From the NCBI GenBank assembly GCA_963693305.1, contig OY855915.1:19529722-19593721 (forward strand): 64,000 nucleotides of DNA. Direction: 5' to 3'. Both the position numbers and the translations under genes were made by a program. The notes under the pieces are model-generated. The model saw only the letters and a list, made by a program, of their open reading frames with translations, did no database searches and was not told the DNA's origin. Within the stretch, counting starts at the first letter, position 1. Each line of letters opens with the position of its first letter. This document shows, one piece after another, positions 45,301 through 54,212 of the stretch. Source of the DNA: Meandrina meandrites (Eukaryota; Cnidaria; Anthozoa; Scleractinia; Meandrinidae).

Positions 45301-48300
45301 AATGAGCCAAAATATTTTACTTAAAACATAAAACGCACGTCCATCAAAACCCTGTCAATAGACCTTTTTCGCTTGAGCGTTTTGTTGCCCCATTACAGAC
45401 CATGTGATGGTACTCTTGAGAATTCTTGCTTTCAAATTTTCAAATAGTCGCGTGTATATGAATGAATGAATTTTATGTAGATAAAAGAAGAATTCTCTAG
45501 AGAATATCACGTGGTCTGTAATGGGAAAAAAAACCGCCCAAGAGAAAAAGGTCTATTTTCGCCGTAAGACAATAGAGCATATTACTTTACCTGCAGTTTG
45601 TGTTGTTAGGATAACCTTCGTATCCGCCAGGGCTGGTAAAGTTTCCCCTATCGCCTACTAATGGGACCTCCTTTCCGCAGTCTAAAAAGCAAGATAAATT
45701 GTGCTCTATCAGCTACACGAGTCGACATTCCTTCGCTCCTTTAATTGAACAACTTAGAATAATGTCACTAACGTTTCCTGGCTACTAACCCGATGTTACG
45801 AGGGTAAACGATACATGTATATGGAACAAGTGGATTGAAGTAAGAAAAGCGTAGGCAGGAAGTAATAAGTGAAGATACTAAAGCAATCGTCTTCGTAGGG
45901 ACAGCGGAGGGGGAGCCCTACCACTGTTTTGCTTGGGTTGATTTTTAGGGTTCCAGATGCCAGGGATAATGTATGAATTTTACCACGCGAAGTAACAAAG
46001 GGCTTCTACTTTTGCATATGCGCTTCATAAAGCCAAAGGCTCGGCACAGCTGCGTAGAAGAACCGCAACAGAAACTTTGGCAACTTCAAAACGTAGCAAG
46101 CTTAGGCAGTTTTATTTAAAATATTTACTGCATTGGAGGTTTGGCTAGGTGGGGACGGCTATGTTATATTTATTGGGTTTGTAAATATGATGGCAATGCA
46201 TGATAAATGGCAGAACAGTGAACCCTATTAAATGCTTGTTTCTAATGGCCAGATTTTTTAGCCCTAACACTTTATTCGCGGTCCCTACTTCAGCGTTGCG
46301 TGATGACCCAAACAACGGCAGTGCAAGGTCTTGTCACGATTCAATCTTGCCACAATTCCTTGAAACACACCTTTGCCTCGCATACATTTTCAATGCTGCA
46401 ATTGCGTTTTAATAGTCAAGTCCCAATTCTCGTCTCCATAGCCCTTTTCGTTTCTCTTAGCCGGCGGGGCTTGGCAAGAGAAACTAAGGGCTCTGGGACA
46501 AGGGATTTTTGAATTAATTCGATTTTTTTTATTGGCTATTTGAAAAAGGCGGAAGTGAAAAAACGCCATTACTCTCGCATACAGTATATAGAAACATCAC
46601 GACTGCATACATGAAGACCGGAAGTCCTAGAATCTACGACTGGAAATCCTTTGTCTCCAGAGCTCTCCGTTTCTCGTGCCAAGGCCCCGGGGACGAGAAT
46701 CTAACATTGCAGCCACTGCTTTGCTGGCTCGATGAACGGCACACAAACAAGTAACTAGCCTCAAAGTATAGGGCGGACAAGAAAAATTAAACAAAATTCT
46801 TTAAGACAAAAAAAAACGCGTCTGTTTACAAGCCTTGAAACACTAATAACAAATTCAATTGGAAGACATCAACTCACAAACGAGAGAGAACGAATAAATT
46901 TAGTTTACATTTTTTTTTTCTAAAAACCTATTCGTCCTGTAAGAATTCCGAATCGTGAACAATTTGAGTCATGTATTTTAAGATTGGCCAAAGCTTTGGT
47001 ATTTGAGTCGCGGCTAAACTGGTTTTTCACCAAACACCACAGCCGTTGAACCTTGTATAAATGCTGGTTTGGTAGGTTTTTGCTTAAAAATAATCTTCCT
47101 CCTTGGTTCAGTTGATTCCTTTTAAAATTAAACAAAGCTGGAAATCTTTTCGGATGATCTTCCAGCATTTATTCCTTTTTGATAGTCTCAGTGGTCTGGA
47201 AAAGCTGAATTGAACTATCAACCAATATTTTTACGCGACAACATGCAAACACAGTGGTCTGCCTATCTTACCAGGCCATCGAAACTTCGAAGACTTCTTT
47301 GAATTTACTAAAAATAACCGCACTCGTGCTAATCATCCTTTTAAATTATTTTTTAAAAAGCGCGAAGTGTGATCCATATAAATATTCATTTTTCGTCCGC
47401 ATTGTTCACGATTGGAACAACCTCCTGCAGCATAAAAACGCTCCTAAGATTTTTAACGCTAGGTTGAAAAAGTTTCTTGAAAGGTAAATAGTAAACAATT
47501 AAATTTGTAGTTTTAAAACCTTTTTAATGTTTTCTTAAAATGTAAACAGCGTAAATAGTAATATTGTGTTCTGTAGAGTGTGTATATGGTCGACCTCCTG
47601 TTTCCTTTTCATGATGCATCTTAATTTTTTCGTTGTACAATCATCATGAAAAAATCAACGTGTTATGTAAAATATCAAACTCAAAAATTAACCAAACAAC
47701 CGTTAACTGACAATGGGTAAATAAAACAAACCACAAATCTCCAGGACAAGAGATAAGAAACATCACCTGGCTAAAAAAAAAGATGTAAAAACAGCAACTT
47801 GTATTACGCCAGAGAGAGATTTTTAATCTCTTTTAAACCCAAAAAATAGTTACAACTTCTAAATCGTCTCAAATTTTGACTAGAAACTGCCAATAGCAAC
47901 AAATTTTAACTGACATCCAAAAAATAATCCAAATTTTCATCGACATATTTTCTCTTCTCCAAAACAGCAAAGACAGGACAGACCAAAACTTCCGCTATTA
48001 ACGTGAGGCAGCTGAAAATGCACAAATTTTCTTCGTCTAGGAACTTCTTAAATTCTATCCCTTTTTTTTTTAATTAATTCTTCAGTGTAAAAGCTTTCAA
48101 AGGACGTTTAAAAATTGCAAGTTTTAGAAAGTCCAACCAGTTTTCAAATAAAGTAAAACAGACGATTACTTCTTGTAACATGTTCAGAAGTACAGGTTTG
48201 ACTGGAATAAGTTTTGCTGTTGCTGCAGTTAGAAGCGTTCCATCGGATATCACCAAAAAGATTCCACGTTTAGGTTCGCAGTAGGAGATATGCATTAAAA

Positions 48301-50378
48301 GGCATGATTTTCTTTATTTCTGATCGTGCCATCACAGCAGCGTAATGAACTTCAATAGTCCATGATAAAAACCATCCGTTTATCGGGCTGTAATTTCACC
48401 TAAGAAGCTCTCTATTTTGACTGATTAGTCAGCCATACGGCCGTTTTGGGCCGTTCATTTAGCTGTGGTATGCAACCAGAAGACTTAAAAACAAAAATCG
48501 CTGCAATTCACAACCCAGTTAAGGCTGTAAAAAGAAGTTCTATCATTCGGCCAGCTTTCGAAGGAAAATTTAAACATTGCACAAAGTAAATTCTAGGGGA
48601 CGAACTTTGCTCTCTGAAACGGGAAGTGACTAGAATTTTCGAAATACACAATTAACTATTAAAATTTACCTTCCGAAAGTTACCAAAAATATGAAGTTTG
48701 GCTGATTGTGATCTTATCTTTGGTTCTCCAGAAAAAGCTTTCTGTATCGCCACATATAAATTATACGAAAGATCTTTTTAATCGCCTAACAGATTATGAC
48801 AACTTCTTCGTTTTATCACGTATGCAGTGAATTTCAAAAAGTTATGTTGTATACAAAACTTGACGTTCAAGATCAGTACCCGGAGCATAGATGTGAGTGC
48901 TAAGAAATTTACAACAACGGGTACAAACAAAACTGGCAGCTTTTTGAAAACACTAAATTAAGCCTATTTAAGAACGATAAACTTTTCCATAGCAAAATTA
49001 TATAAACAAGTGTCTTTATATAACTTTCTTCATGAAAATATCGTGGTTAGTTTCGAGGTTGTACATTAACTATCAAATAATTCAAGCACATTGAAAAAAA
49101 CATATTTCTTTCAAACAGTGTAAAAGGGAAAAAAAGTTAAACCAATTTTTGCTTAAGCCAGTTTAAAGCCAACAACTTCGTACATTTTATTGGGTTCATT
49201 CACCTGCTCTGTTGTTTCCACCAATCAGGAAACCAGAAAGACAAACGAAATGTCAGTCATAAACGGACTTTACAATGGGTTCTTGTGAACAAGATCAGAA
49301 GAGAAAACAATTTAGCTATTTCGCAACTGTTTTTATTCCTCGACATTTCCCCACTCATGGTTTTCTACCCCGCTCAGTTTAAATTTCGATGTAAAATGTT
49401 ACCCTCAAAATAGAAACCCAATTTATACTCACAATATATATTTTTACGGACTTAAAGACATACAAAAGAGAGTCTCGATTCTTACATTATAAGAGTAAAT
49501 AAATATTGAATGTTGCTAAGAAATGTTTTCAAAACACAAGGGTGATCAGTTATTTCGAACACAAATTTTCACATTGAAGAAAAAAAATATGTCTATTTCA
49601 CCGTGTTTTCAAAGCGATAAGAAACCACATCAGTTAGTTTGCTATTGTGCTGCGCGTCATAAGTACGGGCGACTTAAATAACGGCGAAGGTGACTGTGTT
49701 TCATTCCACTTTAAATTGAAAATCATTAAATAATATACTTCATCTTTGCTTTATAATTTTTGACTTCTTTAATTTCTTTGAAAAGAACCTAACGGTGGTG
49801 AATAAGGAATGTTTTTTCGAGACTCGTATCGAGTGCTTTAATATTGCTTACAATTCCATCCAATTATGCAAGCCGATGATTGCTTTTCCGCGATGAGTTT
49901 CGCGCGAATTTCGTTTGCATCGGTAGTCCTCGCTAACTTTTAAACCGCTGAAAAAGGCCATAGTATTTTTCTAAAAATAAAAATCGACAATATACGAAGT
50001 CTGTTGAAGGAATTGAATCATATAGCGAAATTCATCACAATCGCGTCGATAAAAATACTAACGAATTATAATAAAGTCTTCCAGGTGTCTTCCAGTCTGT
50101 TCCCACAAAATAACAAACTCAAAGCGCTCAATATTACTGATATAGAAACATTACCATTTGGGGTCTGGAAGTACTGTGCCGCTTCTGTCCAAAGCGAAAT
50201 CGCCAACAGTAATTTCAACAGCTGAAAAAGATCACAGAATAGTTTAGGTGGCCGGTGTGTTTGACAACGGTGATTCGTTAACTGATGTTATGGTACACGA
50301 TGTTTGAAGTAAAACGTTGAAAACCTGCAAGCTTACCAAAACGATTTTTATTCCTCCAACGGGCTTTTCGCACGGCAT
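27195..50378 (-). CDS. Gene B: CUB-Ig ectodomain, iGluR-like K+ channel (complete)
   Basis: Coding exons in transcript order: 50378-50337, 50221-50155, 45681-45591, 45111-44816, 43952-43635, 43034-42577, 42097-42003, 41458-41302, 31252-31189, 28667-28390, 27987-27816, 27370-27195. They sum to 2,214 nt, exactly 738 codons with the stop, and all phases agree. Rough residue map: signal peptide 1-30, CUB 37-163, Ig 180-270, S1 272-403, TM1 404-424, pore with T454-D459 = TVGYGD, TM2 465-495, S2 to 640, TM3 647-666, cytosolic tail to 737. The LIVBP-like ATD of iGluRs is missing and replaced by CUB and Ig. By family logic this is a plasma-membrane, ligand-gated, K+-selective subunit; the ligand is not known. 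Gene C is a tandem paralogue. A start ATG with a clear signal peptide makes this the only complete gene of the three. Confidence 0.9.
27816..27987 (-). CDS. Gene B exon 11: TM3
   Basis: 172 nt. [10 protein letters not shown], then a hydrophobic helix ([19 protein letters not shown]) and MRHWKKKAE, a positive inside anchor. Confidence 0.93.
28390..28667 (-). CDS. Gene B exon 10: S2 lobe
   Basis: 278 nt. [12 protein letters not shown] contains the acidic residue at the ligand amino-group position; [10 protein letters not shown] is the iGluR YGI strand; FEDYVL..AAIFE is the closing helix. Confidence 0.92.
28712..28961. mobile_element. MITE with TTATACCC-type ends, copy 2
   Basis: TAATACCTGATTCACACC on the left, GGTGTGAATGGGGTATAA on the right. 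Shares interior GTTTAGTTAAAC and GATGAAAATCAGCAAC (inverted) with 1759-2010. Intronic in gene B. Confidence 0.7.
29040..29215 (-). repeat. Degenerate ~95-bp minisatellite (gene B intron 9)
   Basis: Units contain ACTGCTCAAAnGnTTTCACATGAATGG and CAGCATAATnAACAG. The same unit occurs at 41010-41245 and 56880-57080. Confidence 0.6.
29460..31099. mobile_element. Long-TIR element flanked by TA, about 1.64 kb
   Basis: The ends CAGTGCGGCTACTATTACCG and its complement at 31080-31099 are bounded by TA on both sides, as in Tc1/mariner insertions. The arms match for roughly 450-480 bp (29460-29940 with 30610-31099). No transposase is seen in the middle. Frames in the two arms are mirror copies and are probably not genes. 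It sits 90 bp from gene B exon 9. Confidence 0.8.
31189..31252 (-). CDS. Gene B exon 9: S2 linker
   Basis: 64 nt, [20 protein letters not shown]. It is nearly identical to gene C 56719-56782. It was recognised through that paralogue; the GTTCGT donor is weaker than most. Confidence 0.88.
32063..32500. repeat. 33-bp minisatellite with palindromic core, 13 copies
   Basis: The unit is CTGCAGAAATTCTG plus a variable GCGCCCC/GCGTCCC/GTGACCC and TCTTTGACAAAGG. GCAGAAATTCTGC is a near-perfect palindrome. The three variants recur in order, giving a 99-bp higher-order repeat over about nine units. Because the unit is divisible by three, long frames appear by chance in several frames. Confidence 0.95.
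33390..33560. repeat. Subterminal repeat with ATGCAAAAATTTTGCAT core, left side
   Basis: About three units of roughly 60 bp containing CCAAAATTCACTGAA, AAGATGCAAAAATTTTGCATC and CTAAATGAC. Confidence 0.85.
34487..34940. mobile_element. MITE with TACCGTAATGATTC ends
   Basis: TACCGTAATGATTCGATTTA and GCGC on the left are mirrored by GCGCTAAATTGAATCATTAC on the right. The interior repeats GGGCGCTTATT many times. It is nested inside the composite insertion. Confidence 0.85.
36580..36678 (-). CDS. Possible first exon of a small gene inside the insertion
   Basis: ATG at 36678 encodes 33 residues ([17 protein letters not shown]...) ending at a clean GTGAGT donor. A 108-nt frame-keeping segment at 36054-35947 with AG/GT edges could be exon 2. 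No family recognised and no later exons placed, so this is tentative. Confidence 0.3.
37750..37820 (-). repeat. tRNA-like sequence (SINE head), minus copy
   Basis: It has an A-box-like TAGCTCAATTGGTAAGAGC, an anticodon arm with GGT in the loop and a B box GGTTCGAGTCCCG. Acceptor stem ends pair imperfectly, and position 33 is C rather than U, so it is probably a tRNA-derived repeat and not an active tRNA gene. Confidence 0.6.
37944..38014 (+). repeat. tRNA-like sequence (SINE head), plus copy
   Basis: This is the same tRNA-like body as 37750-37820, in opposite orientation and with AGT in the anticodon loop. Flanking TTATTC/GAAGAGAAG blocks are also inverted, so the pair forms a palindrome of about 340 bp. 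Confidence 0.6.
38790..38995. repeat. Subterminal repeat, right side
   Basis: About four units of GATGCAAAATTTTTGCATC with TCAGTGAATTTTGGG and TTTAGTCATTTAG: the reverse complement of the left array at 33390-33560. Confidence 0.85.
38998..39130 (+). repeat. SINE body fragment
   Basis: CATATGTGGGTTGAGTTTGT and the TTCTCCGGGTTCGCCGGTTT stretch match the body of the SINE on the minus strand at 62524-62774. Confidence 0.65.
39275..39658 (+). CDS. Terminal exon of an unidentified gene inside the insertion
   Basis: An open frame starting at a TTGTAG acceptor and ending at TAA encodes 127 residues. The central part ([20 protein letters not shown], a [17 protein letters not shown] stretch) looks like a small beta-barrel of Tudor/chromo type, followed by a basic tail. 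An in-frame ATG at 39293 could instead start a 121-residue protein. AATAAA-like signals follow at about 39770-39850. Probably a protein carried by the surrounding element; no family firmly recognised. Confidence 0.45.
   Translation: MYTGRYVAPRQRENPVEHVDSFFEGLCVGTFVAVLISNWDKEPVIGVIKELLDDEFKIHYWKGTYFGKWVPQNKIRSTEPWIDKLPKECIIIHSFDLTSDMKLQPSTRRHLKNKYALLKNNANSDNL
39985..40405. repeat. ~77-bp minisatellite with palindromic core, 6 copies
   Basis: The unit contains GCGACTGGTTGCAGAATTTC, then TGCGTCCTTCGAGGATTTGA and GTGATGTTTTAACTGAATT. The core GCAGAATTTCTGC is the reverse complement of the core in the 33-bp array at 32063-32500. Confidence 0.92.
40633..40828. mobile_element. MITE with TATAGA(A/G)CGTTTTCA ends
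   Basis: CATATAGAACGTTTTCATAT is mirrored by GTGAAAACGCTCTATATA, with CCATATTGGTGT blocks inside. Intronic in gene B. Confidence 0.8.
41010..41245 (-). repeat. Degenerate ~95-bp minisatellite (gene B intron 8)
   Basis: CAGCATAATAAGCAGTACCA and CTGCTCAAAAGCTTTCACAT units. It starts 57 nt from the TM2 exon donor; gene C has the same array in the same place. Confidence 0.65.
41302..41458 (-). CDS. Gene B exon 8: YGD of filter and TM2
   Basis: 157 nt. YGDRSPRG then [20 protein letters not shown] and TTSLTAITL, the gate-helix equivalent. The following intron is the 10 kb intron with the composite insertion. Confidence 0.95.
41534..41850. mobile_element. Hairpin MITE with ATTCTCGTCCCCATAGCCC ends, copy 1
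   Basis: ATTCTCGTCCCCATAGCCCT and GCCGGCGGGGCCTTGGCACG on the left are mirrored by the right end GGGCTATGGGGACGAGAAT. Stems are about 90 bp. It lies between gene B exons 7 and 8, the intron dividing the filter. Confidence 0.85.
42003..42097 (-). CDS. Gene B exon 7: pore helix and TVG of filter
   Basis: 95 nt. [13 protein letters not shown] leads into [13 protein letters not shown]; the last glycine codon is split by the intron. The sequence is close to the Kv pore. Confidence 0.95.
42577..43034 (-). CDS. Gene B exon 6: S1 lobe and TM1
   Basis: 458 nt. [11 protein letters not shown], a CCGNC cluster, [18 protein letters not shown] and GVAFIVV follow the iGluR S1 order. [20 protein letters not shown] forms TM1. 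The protein is 90% or so like gene C across this exon by eye. Confidence 0.93.
43635..43952 (-). CDS. Gene B exon 5: immunoglobulin domain
   Basis: A single phase 1-1 exon. [15 protein letters not shown] and [12 protein letters not shown] give the Ig Cys-Trp-DxGxYxC pattern of I-set type. An extra Cys pair (FCPDGIQNC) precedes the fold. Several N-glycosylation sequons. Confidence 0.93.
44027..44748. repeat. (GTAG)n microsatellite, about 720 bp
   Basis: Nearly pure GTAG repeats, degenerate on the left (GCAG, GTAA variants) and regular on the right. The minus strand reads as Thr-Tyr-Leu-Pro in frame, which is not a gene. Intron between CUB and Ig of gene B. Confidence 0.97.
44816..45111 (-). 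CDS. Gene B exon 4: CUB domain, second part
   Basis: [22 protein letters not shown] and [17 protein letters not shown] give the second Cys pair and the E/D/D pattern of calcium-binding CUB domains. 296 nt, same as in gene C. It is followed by an intron filled with a TAGG microsatellite. Confidence 0.95.
45359..45555. mobile_element. MITE with TAGACCTTTTTCGCTTG ends, copy 1
   Basis: TAGACCTTTTTCGCTTGAGC is mirrored by GAGAAAAAGGTCTA; CATTACAGACCA(T/C)GTGAT lies inside both ends. It sits in the intron within CUB of gene B. Confidence 0.85.
45591..45681 (-). CDS. Gene B exon 3: CUB domain, first part
   Basis: [23 protein letters not shown] is the canonical CUB opening: first Cys, SPGGYxGYP, second Cys. 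91 nt, same as in gene C. Confidence 0.95.
46425..46700. mobile_element. Hairpin MITE with ATTCTCGTC ends, copy 2
   Basis: It has the same ends and GCCGGCGGGGC block as 41534-41850, with the interior (TCCTAGAATC, AACATCACGACTGCA) in the opposite orientation. Confidence 0.8.
47270..47487 (+). pseudogene. LINE reverse-transcriptase C-terminal remnant
   Basis: One frame reads [20 protein letters not shown] and the next reads [19 protein letters not shown] followed by a short tail and stop. The order (R-x-R..NHPFKL, then PYKYSFFxRxVxDWNNL) is typical of the end of CR1/L2-like non-LTR ORF2. A frame break lies between the halves. Confidence 0.65.
50155..50221 (-). CDS. Gene B exon 2: signal peptide core and cleavage region
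   Basis: 67 nt after a TTTTTCAG acceptor. It encodes [22 protein letters not shown]; cleavage probably falls near TEA-AQ. It leaves in phase 1, which the CUB exon 4.5 kb away completes as Asp (DCGKE). Confidence 0.8.
50337..50378 (-). CDS. Gene B exon 1: start and n-region of signal peptide
   Basis: ATG at 50378 gives [14 protein letters not shown], then a GTAAGC donor. Joined to exon 2 after a 115-nt intron it forms a typical signal peptide: a charged n-region and the hydrophobic run [14 protein letters not shown]. Confidence 0.8.
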
Positions 50379-52084
50379 GTCAATTCTTGCAGATAACGGC
50401 TTCAGAACGGGGAATATGTGTACGCAGTTCTTAGAAAAATTTACCAAGCATAAAAGCCTCCATTCGATACCAACCTCGGTTTGTATTTTCGCTCTCGAGT
50501 CGAGGAAATTCTGCAAAAATGTAAATTGCATGCACATGAATAATTGACCACTTCCCGGCTGGATGTCATTTTCACCGGCCAATCATAACGCTCTGAAATC
50601 AAACAGCAAATAAAACGTCGACGGGTTTATTCCGAATTTGAATAAAGCGTTGTCAAGGATGCTATACGAATTGCGTGCGAAAGAAGCCGGCTAGGTCATC
50701 TACGAACAAACGGCCTCTATGTTAACCAGTCGAATTTTAAATGAAAAATAATCTTCCACTGAGGCTTTCAGACGCCGCCATACGCATTCGCTTTTAAAAG
50801 CGCTTCTATTAAAAAAAGAGCGCGATTTCAATGGCCTACGTTCATATCATTAGAAGACACAAATAAGATTCAAGAAAAAACTGAAAATTTCTAGAGTGTG
50901 TGGATATGAAATATGTTAATTGAAAAAACAACCTTGAGATATTCTGGTACTTTAAGAGAGACTTACACAGGCTTTTAATAGCGGGAGAAATTTTTGAAAT
51001 TAAACAGAGAAACTGAATGAAAACGTAATTTCTAAATAGTCTTTGCAGATTCTTTTGACGAAACCCTGCTAGTTTTCACGAATTGATGTCAAAATTACAC
51101 GGTGACTCGGTAAGTACATCATTATTACAACCCCGGGAATAAATATTTTACTAGGCGACCTGTCTCATGATAAACTTTAAAGGGCTGCGTACGTAGAGTA
51201 CTGATCACCTTGGAAATAAATTGGAGGCTATTTTTTTTTTAGGGTTTTCGTTTTTAATTCGTTTCAATCTTCGTCACTTGTAACAATTCTTTGTTTATGT
51301 TCGGCTTATTATTGCATCTTTGGTCTTTTTGTACTTGAAAAAACCTTCCATTTTGAAAAAAACCTACCATATTTTCAATTTGAAAATTATTTTGTTCACC
51401 ATCCGGAAAAAAAAAACACTTAAAGGATTAACCAATAGCGTCTTTAAATAGCGGATGTAATTATCATTAGCACATACCAGTTATATCCAATAATTTCTCC
51501 TTCTCCACTGATCTTAGTTAGCACTCATGAAAGTGCAACTGCATGTGGTCTCGAGATCACTGCATGTTAGGAACAAGTTGAATCAGCGTCCATTGAAAGT
51601 GCGGGTCTTTGTCACGATTCATATCATAACGTTTCTGGAAACGAAGATATATTGCAAGGAATCTTGGGTATACACGAGGACCTCATGCCCCTAGGCGAAT
51701 ATGGCTTCCCTCTTTTGTTTTTCAAAATTAAGTGGAACAAAAAATAGGTAAAGTTTGAACGAGAATTAATTGTCCGCTCTTTTCAATGGAATGAAATAAA
51801 TTGATTTTAGTATGTCAAGTGACGGCCAATTGATAGTTAAAATCTGCACGGCCCATTACTTTAATAAATTCACACCATATGATAGAGTGAAAAATACTTC
51901 ACGTTTAACTGGTGAATGTGTGAATCTTTATTTACACAGCACTTCTTATTTTAAAATTAAGGTGTACAAGCTGTTGACGTACGCGTTCCATGCCTTTTAA
52001 ACAAAGCAAAGAAATATTTATGTAAACATACTTGTATAACTGAGGTGCAATTTGCCGCCTAGGAACTTTAAATAGATCTACAGT
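50379..52084. other. Upstream region of gene B
   Basis: Probable 5' UTR and promoter of gene B (minus). No TATA box or motif could be assigned confidently and no coding sequence is supported. Confidence 0.4.
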
Positions 52085-52923
52085 CGGCGACACACTAGGC
52101 GATTTTATACACCGATCGCTGCGAATTTTGATGGGAAGCGAAAATTGCATGCGAATGGCGTCGCATTCTACTGCGGGCACATATATATGTTATTTGCTGG
52201 CTGGGAGGTCCGTATCGTGCCGGCGACTTGCAGATAAGTGCAATGGCGTGAAAATGAGTGAAAATCAGTGTAAATAATGCACAAACAACGATCGACAAAC
52301 TACGGCCATAAAACTTGTACAACTTGATTTTGTCAATAAAGAGAATCGATACTCGCCTTTTGGAGAACTTCAAGGCCTTTAATTCCACTGCTTACTTTTC
52401 CATTCACATTTACAACGTTGGTGAGCAATTACATTAACTTTGGAGAGCAAAACTTTCGAGGGCTCGTTCGCCTCGCCGCCAAATCAAACTGACGAAAGCG
52501 TTACCGTTGCCCGTGGGCAGATATAGGAGAATCTTGCCCGCGCTAAGAACCAATCAGATTGCAGGATTCGTTACCGTGCCCTCTTGGAAAAAAATAATAT
52601 GCGATATGTTCTTGCGAATCGCGCTCTACGCGACTCTATATCCGCCATTTTGAAAAAGCACGTGAAGAAATTGTGACACCTCATATTGGCTGATTAAGTC
52701 AGCGATTCGTGATTCTAATCGCCAGAGCGGGCACACTATGCGATTGCCGCATATCGCCTGCTTATTTTAATGACAATTTTTGACATGTCAGATATCTGCG
52801 ATTTTGATCGCAAGTCGCTGCGATCAAAAACGCCGGCAAAATTCACAATCGCAGTAGCGGGTACACGTGGCGATTTTCGCAAATCGCAGCAATAGGCGTA
52901 TAAAATCACCTGTGTGTCGCCCC
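52085..52923. mobile_element. TIR element, about 840 bp
   Basis: GGCGACACACTAGGCGATTT with TATAC on the left is mirrored by GTATAAAATCACCTGTGTGT CGCC on the right; CGATTTTG/CAAAATCG blocks recur inside. No transposase. Confidence 0.75.
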
Positions 52924-53579
52924 CTTAAGGACCTTAAACAGCTCGTGTTTTCGTGCACAATTGAGTTATGGAAGCACGCGGTTGATTGCTTTGCTCGAAA
53001 GAAGCAAGAGTGAAGTCTAGGTTCTTTAACACAAAACTCTACAAACTCAAGGATCCTGAGAACAATTCATAGCTTGCGCCATGTCCCCACACATTAGTGC
53101 GCGCGCCAAGTCGAAGGCATTTGTCAGGGTCCACCATGGGCAGAGAGTAAACGCTAAATTAACCAATTAGAGCGCGCGCTGTATTTAATTATATAATGCG
53201 TCTTTTATGTAACTTTACTATGAATATCATTCAATTAATCCTCAGTGTAAATAAGAATACATACCAGAAAATTTAAATAACCATCATTAATGCTTGGTTT
53301 TCACTGTACGAAATACAACTTATTCCAAAGCCTCGATCGCATCTACAGATTTCAAAAGATTTTGGACTTAAAACGAGGCAACAGGGGCCAATTAACATAA
53401 GGGCAAAAAATAATATATTTTCCGCCATTTTGCAAACCGTGAATCAGTAGAAGATTATTCTTGTATGCGAACTTCAAATTACCTCGTGTAATTAACATGG
53501 TTAATGATTTTGTTATAAAAGAGAATTTAGAGGAGACACCTGTGAGCGGTGAAAAACTGAGGCAATGAACAACCAGTGG

Positions 53580-54012
53580 CCGACAAATCTTACGACGATC
53601 ACCGAATGCTCGCCGATCTGTCACCGACTAGTCACCGACTAATTAGTTTTAATCTAATTTAACTTCGCTCAGCTCGATAAGCTTTTTAGTTTTTCTGAGT
53701 GTTGTTACCAATATCCTGTTTTAATTTATTTTTTTTTGAAGCATTGTATGAAGTCTTTTTCTGGTAATAAAGTTGTTGTTGGTAATCACCGACCGATCAC
53801 CGTCCGCTTACCGATCAGTTGCCAGCTCCTTTCCGTTAAGTAGCAGAACCAGTTTTCGTGTCGGCCAAGTAACGACTAATGCCGCCGAATACTCACCGAC
53901 AATCACTGATTTCGCTATTATTGCTAGAAATAAGAGAATTGCATCGTTTAATCGTGCAAGTGGAATTGTGCAAGTAGTTTCGTGCAAGTCATGGAGAGCA
54001 CATTTCACTAGA
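53580..54012 (-). repeat. 3' flank of gene C with ACCGAC motifs
   Basis: This is the equivalent of the gene B 3' flank: repeated CACCGAC/CCGATC and the shared AGAGCACATTTCACTAGAC next to the stop. A stretch from about 53640 to 53790 without the motif interrupts it and may be an insertion. Confidence 0.55.
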
Positions 54013-54036
54013 CCTCCATGCATGCATGCATGCATT

Positions 54037-54212
54037 CTAAGTTTTATTCTTGGTATGTAGCCTTAGGGCTTCTTCGTGTTTGTCAGTAATGTCATTGACT
54101 CTTTTCTCCCAGTTCTCGTAAAACTCCTGAACCTCTTGCATCAAGGTGTCCATCAGGTCCAGGTTCCTCTTGGCCAATTCGTAACCAGGCCCACCGAGGA
54201 ACTCTAGCTCAT
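54037..54212 (-). CDS. Gene C exon: cytosolic tail and stop
   Basis: DELEFLGGPGYELAKRNL followed by a charged helix; ends in HTKNKT and TAG. Confidence 0.92.

Larger units (their letters stand above)
45682..50154 (-). other. 4.5 kb first long intron of gene B
   Basis: It contains a hairpin MITE (46425-46700) and a LINE tail (47270-47487). Otherwise AT-rich with no supported coding sequence. Confidence 0.6.
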
